From Chionis minor (taxonomy: Eukaryota > Chordata > Aves > Charadriiformes > Chionididae), in the NCBI GenBank assembly GCA_013398295.1, contig VZSF01001508.1, forward strand, positions 136,919-200,918: 64,000 nt of DNA, in the 5' to 3' direction. The first letter of the stretch is position 1. Each line of letters begins with the position of its first letter. The position numbers and the translations under genes were made by a program. Positions 60,358-64,000 of this stretch are shown in pieces. The notes beneath the pieces were generated by a model. It saw only the letters and a list, made by a program, of their open reading frames with translations. It had not been told where the DNA came from and did not search any database.

Positions 60358-63300
60358 GATCTGAAGTTGTCTCCATTCTGCTGGTTGGAAGAAACATCAA
60401 GTCAAGGTACGCATCTCTAATGCTAACATGGAAAAAGAAAGGAATGCTGCAGGAGGACATTCTGGTGACCAGGCTGCTTCTGCCTGACAGACAAGCCTGA
60501 GGCAAGGCTGTACTATGACTAGACTGGGTTGTGAAGCAAGAAATGAAATGCAAATCTCCCAAAAAACTGTGGCAGCTCTTGGGCTTCTGAACCATGAACC
60601 CTCCTGTACCAGATGGACAGTGGTCATGCTGTTGACAGAGAAACTGAAGACCTCAATGAGTTCTTCAGGGCAGCAATATAAGCTTGCCCACTGGTCTATG
60701 GATAGTCTGAACCTCCTGTGTACAGCTCTGTGGACCCTGCTGTATGCTAGAGTGTCTTCAGGGCTGCTCACATTTATACTGGGGTGGAGGGAACCTTTTC
60801 ACCACTGGAGGAATCTTGAGAGTGTGTGTATGTTAGGGGCAGGTAGACTATTATTACTCCCCACTAATTTATTCTGTCTTCTCCTGGAACATGCTTTTGC
60901 AGCAAGACAGAATCTGTCACTAAGATTTCTCCAGCGTTCTGCTGGTCTAAATGCATCTTCTGGAAATACTTTGACCTGCATGTTTGGTCCATACTGTGGT
61001 GATGTGAAAGATGACAAGGCCTGTCTTTTGAAAGAAGAGAATGGCACAGACTATTTCAGAACATTTTGTTCAAGCAAGTAGCTCCTCTGCAAGTGCCAGT
61101 TAAGTAACCATGCAGAGCTAGAAATAGGCTCTAATATGAAGTCCACTGAGCTTTTTTGTGCCATGACATAAGACAAAACTACTTGAATCTGTTCATAGTT
61201 TGATTTTTTTGCTTGTTTAATTCACATCTTCCTCAGTGAGGCAGAAGTGTGATCTGTAGAGAAAGATCAGAATCTAGCTAAGTGTCTGAAGGCCAGATGA
61301 ACAAGTCAGACAGAGGAGAGAAAAAGAGAGATAGGAGCGCATCTGAATGTAAAAAGCAAGGCAAGTCAGTTCATCCCAGTCACAGAGGCATCCACTGACA
61401 GCAGCAGAAGACTTTTCAAGCAAAGCTAGGGGTAGGAGAAGGGTAAGGAATTACCTTGTTAGGCCAGGAATTCAGAGCATGGATGTTGGTCTGGCCAGAG
61501 ATGTCACAAATCAATCAGGAGAAAACACATGTTGGGAAAAGAGATAAAACTCTGAAGCCACTTTATGTGTAGTCCTAGCCTCTGTAGGGGATCCTGGTGG
61601 TCTCTCCACATTCTTGTTAGAGCCCAGAACACAGAAGAAAACCACATCCCTGGCAGTGAGGGTATTGCTCCAGCAGCCCCTCCAGGAACCCATAGAGAGA
61701 AAAGCTACAGAGAAGCACCAGGCCCTGGTCCTACATGCAGGAAATAACATTGTCTTTTTTTGTGTTTGTTTCAAGCTCTTGCTATTTGTAGGCTATGTGC
61801 CTGAAAATCAGAGGTTAACCAAAATGACCACATGGCCATTTTGGCCACAGAAATGAAAGAGAAGGAAGAGGAGATACTGGTTTTGCTAGGACATAAGCAA
61901 GCCAAGCCTCTGCCTTAGGACATGTCTGACATCAAAGTATAAAGGGAAGCAGCTATGTAGATCTCCATATTTATTTATTTTTCTGTACAGAATTTCCAGT
62001 AAGAAATAGTCTTCTATTTAAAGATCATCAGAAGGATATAAAAATATTTTTTTACAAACATAGGAACTTCTAGAAATATTAATATTTAGGACAACAATTT
62101 TTATAATAATTTAGCCACTCCCAAATCCACCTCACTATTTCATGCAGTACCAAAGTGGTCTACAGTGTTGCCCTGTAACATGCAAAAACTTGCAAGGACA
62201 ATTTTTTTTGTTTTAGTTTGATAGAAAATTGTTGTGGTATGCTGGGAACAAAGTAGAATGGTGGGAAAACCTTGCATGGTGATGGGCACACTCACAACTT
62301 TGTCAGGGAGAAGGACAAAGTATGGAGCATGGAGGAGGGTCCACTTCTTTGTGGGGCTAAAGGTTCTCCCTTCTTAGAGGCTTTTGATTTGATCAAAATT
62401 CCAGCTTCCCTGCTCAGGGCAAGTGTATTAATGGCATATAATAAAGGGAAACACAAGAAATCCTCTTGTCTCCAGCTCCCTGAAAAGAGGAATATGGCTC
62501 TATGTTTTTAAACAGCCTATGATTCTTAGATTTGAAAATATAAATGGCATACTGTTGGTGCAAAAAAATTTATGTGTCAATAAGCCAATTTCTGTAATTT
62601 TCAAGGCAAACCACTTTGCTGGGAGGTATTAATATTTTATTTAAAACTCTTTACTAAAGAGTTTGCATTGTGTTTACATTATTAAATCACATCAATGAAA
62701 AGCTTGATTCCTCATTCAAAAGTGCTGATAAATAAGAGAGAAAAACGTAGTGCAGCTGGACTTTTGTACCATCAGAGATTAAATGATTACTGGTTTACTT
62801 TTTACCAACCCATAGCAGACATAATTTGTCTATGTCTCTTGTTAAATGAAGAGTCTTTCACCTGTTTATATCCTTCCCTGCTGCTAAGAGAGGAACTCAG
62901 ATAGTGCTCCTACATGCCAGCAACTCTGACAGCTACAGAGCATTAAATGAAACCTCTCCATGGTTTCCACTCCTGTGTGCAAGACAGACATGCTAGTACC
63001 TGGCCAACATTCCCTGCACTCACCAGTGACCACTTGGATCCTTGTAGACCCCTGCCTTCCTCATCACTCTCACACCACTGCTGAGACTTCTCATCCCTGG
63101 CAGCAAAAAGTGGCACCAGGTATCTACCAAGTATCTCCCCTGCCCCTCCGTGGGAGCAGAAGCTACCCACGAAGATGATGGGTTATATTGGATACAAGAA
63201 AATCTCAAGCCTTGTGAATACTTGCAAGAAGCATACTTGTGTTGACCATTTTCATGCTGTCAGGAATACAAGGCCATTTCCTTCGTCATGGTCTTGTCAG

Positions 63301-63624
63301 TTTCAATCACCCTGGGAGGTGATGGAAGTTTAAGCTGCAATTTGATTATCTGCTTACGATACCGTATCATGAAGATCTCCATGGCATTCTGTTACAGCTT
63401 GCGGTAGCTCAGGACACTCCTGGCTTAGGGTCAGTGTTATAAAGCTGTTGGCCATGGCCTCAGGGTCACACTTCACTGTTTGTGCTAGTGAAGCATTGAA
63501 GAGAGCAGGAAGGGGCAGAGCCGCAGCCCTGGGTGAGAGGCAGATGAACCAGGAGTGACAGATGAGCCACAGAGTAAAGAAAACATTGGATAAAGCACAG
63601 CTAACACATTCCCAGAGTGCTTCA
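60358..63624. other. No recognised gene; contains one long orphan ORF
   Basis: Besides the 188-codon frame listed separately, this region contains TTTA repeats at 61969-61984 and AT-rich sequence at 62040-62120 and 62510-62690. Short frames on both strands at 62940-63210 and 63485-63730 are unsupported. Confidence 0.45.
60515..61081 (+). CDS. Orphan ORF of 188 codons, coding status doubtful
   Basis: An ATG at 60515 opens 188 codons to TAG at 61079-61081. The predicted product has a Leu-rich hydrophobic stretch around residues 110-125 ([20 protein letters not shown]) and a C-terminal part with four cysteines (CMFGPYC, ACLL, FCSSK) and an NGT glycosylation sequon. No family is recognised. The ORF lies about 160 bases beyond the end of a CR1 fragment and shows no CR1 motif. 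Its length is near the upper limit of chance frames for a window this size. Confidence 0.15.
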   Translation: MTRLGCEARNEMQISQKTVAALGLLNHEPSCTRWTVVMLLTEKLKTSMSSSGQQYKLAHWSMDSLNLLCTALWTLLYARVSSGLLTFILGWREPFHHWRNLESVCMLGAGRLLLLPTNLFCLLLEHAFAARQNLSLRFLQRSAGLNASSGNTLTCMFGPYCGDVKDDKACLLKEENGTDYFRTFCSSK

Positions 63625-64000
63625 AAATCTCTGTACCTCTGGGAAGGCTACATGGCCAGACACATACAGTCCAGAAGGTTCCTCCAGTGCATTGATGATA
63701 AATTCTTGACTCAGGAGGTGGAAGTGCCAACTAGGAGAGGTGCACTACTGGACCTAATACTGACAAACAAAGAGGGTTTGTTGGAGGACATTAAGGTTGG
63801 GGGCAGCCTTGGCTGCAGTGACCACGAGATTTTAGGTGTAGTGGGCATAAAACGACAAGTCGGATTGCAACCTTGAAATTTAGGAGGGCTAACTTTGATG
63901 TCTTCAAGAAACTGCTTGGAGAAATCCCATGAGTTAGAGCTCTAGAGGATTGGGGGACTCAAGAGAGCCAGTTGATTTTCAAGAATCACTTCCTCCAAGC
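63625..64000 (+). mobile_element. CR1 ORF2 endonuclease-domain fragment, runs off the window
   Basis: The plus strand reads ARHIQSRRFLQCIDDKFLTQ, PTRRGALLDLILTNKEGLLE and VGGSLGCSDHEI. This is the C-terminal part of the CR1 apurinic-type endonuclease, with the SDHE block of the catalytic His. A frame change occurs near 63865-63875, after which LKFRRANFDVFKKLLGEIP follows in another frame and ends at TGA (63930-63932), where the family has Trp. Homology continues to the last base. The 5' limit near 63625 is approximate. It is the only copy here from this upstream region; its RT would lie beyond 64000. Confidence 0.9.
63640..63932 (+). pseudogene. CR1 ORF2 endonuclease C-terminal fragment, frameshifted
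   Basis: The first frame (to the TGA at 63874-63876) carries LLDLILTNKEGL and GCSDHE. In APE-type endonucleases the SDH triad is part of the active site that nicks target DNA. The second frame holds the RRANFDxFKxLL block that follows the endonuclease and then meets a nonsense codon. Both lesions make the copy inactive. Confidence 0.85.

Noticed and set aside
1..64000. CRISPR arrays, operons, long terminal repeats or endogenous retroviral genes
   Set aside because: No regularly spaced direct repeats, no LTR pairs, no gag/pol/env-like frames, and no bacterial gene density. All retroelement coding signatures seen are of the CR1 LINE type.

Overview
This window looks like non-coding nuclear DNA from a bird. 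The main evidence is a series of CR1 non-LTR retrotransposon fragments. Several end in the CR1-specific octamer tail (ATTCTATG/ATTCTGTG) instead of poly-A, and most are truncated at the 5' end. The background is AT-rich with no CpG-island-like stretch, no operon-like gene packing and only short chance open frames. I recognise no host protein-coding gene, tRNA, rRNA or CRISPR array. One weak exon candidate (59101-59316, with a predicted membrane segment) and two unusually long orphan ORFs (36079-36669 and 60515-61081) are the only possible host coding features.

Layout. 1-3200: no recognised gene. 3200-10052: old CR1 remnants on both strands, plus one better preserved copy at 4970-5270. 12720-14075: a heavily decayed plus-strand CR1 reverse-transcriptase (RT) remnant. 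17640-18344: a moderately young CR1 with deletions. 24612-25403: the best preserved CR1, with an uninterrupted ORF2 C-terminal frame and an intact tail. 25404-56956: a long stretch with only low-complexity tracts, short ancient-repeat remnants and an old CR1 piece at 35555-35800. 56957-57880: a minus-strand CR1 that keeps the RT catalytic FADD motif but carries a nonsense codon, a frame disruption and an unusual perfect inverted repeat. 60156-60357: a short minus-strand CR1 3' end. 63625-64000: the endonuclease-domain end of another CR1 that runs out of the window.

The CR1 copies are of clearly different ages. Some are readable only as protein-level echoes (7845-8440, 12720-14075, 3200-3490); others are close to full coding sense (24612-25403). 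They fall into at least two 3'-end types. One has a tail region reading 'gttaggtttatggttgg' (5270, 18344 and 60156 copies). The other has a 'catggcaggggggttgg' type (25403, and more diverged at 10052 and 56957). The types suggest successive CR1 subfamilies. No genes act together here; the biology of the window is retrotransposon layering in intergenic or intronic DNA. Family assignments rest on remembered CR1 features read by eye, not on a database search.
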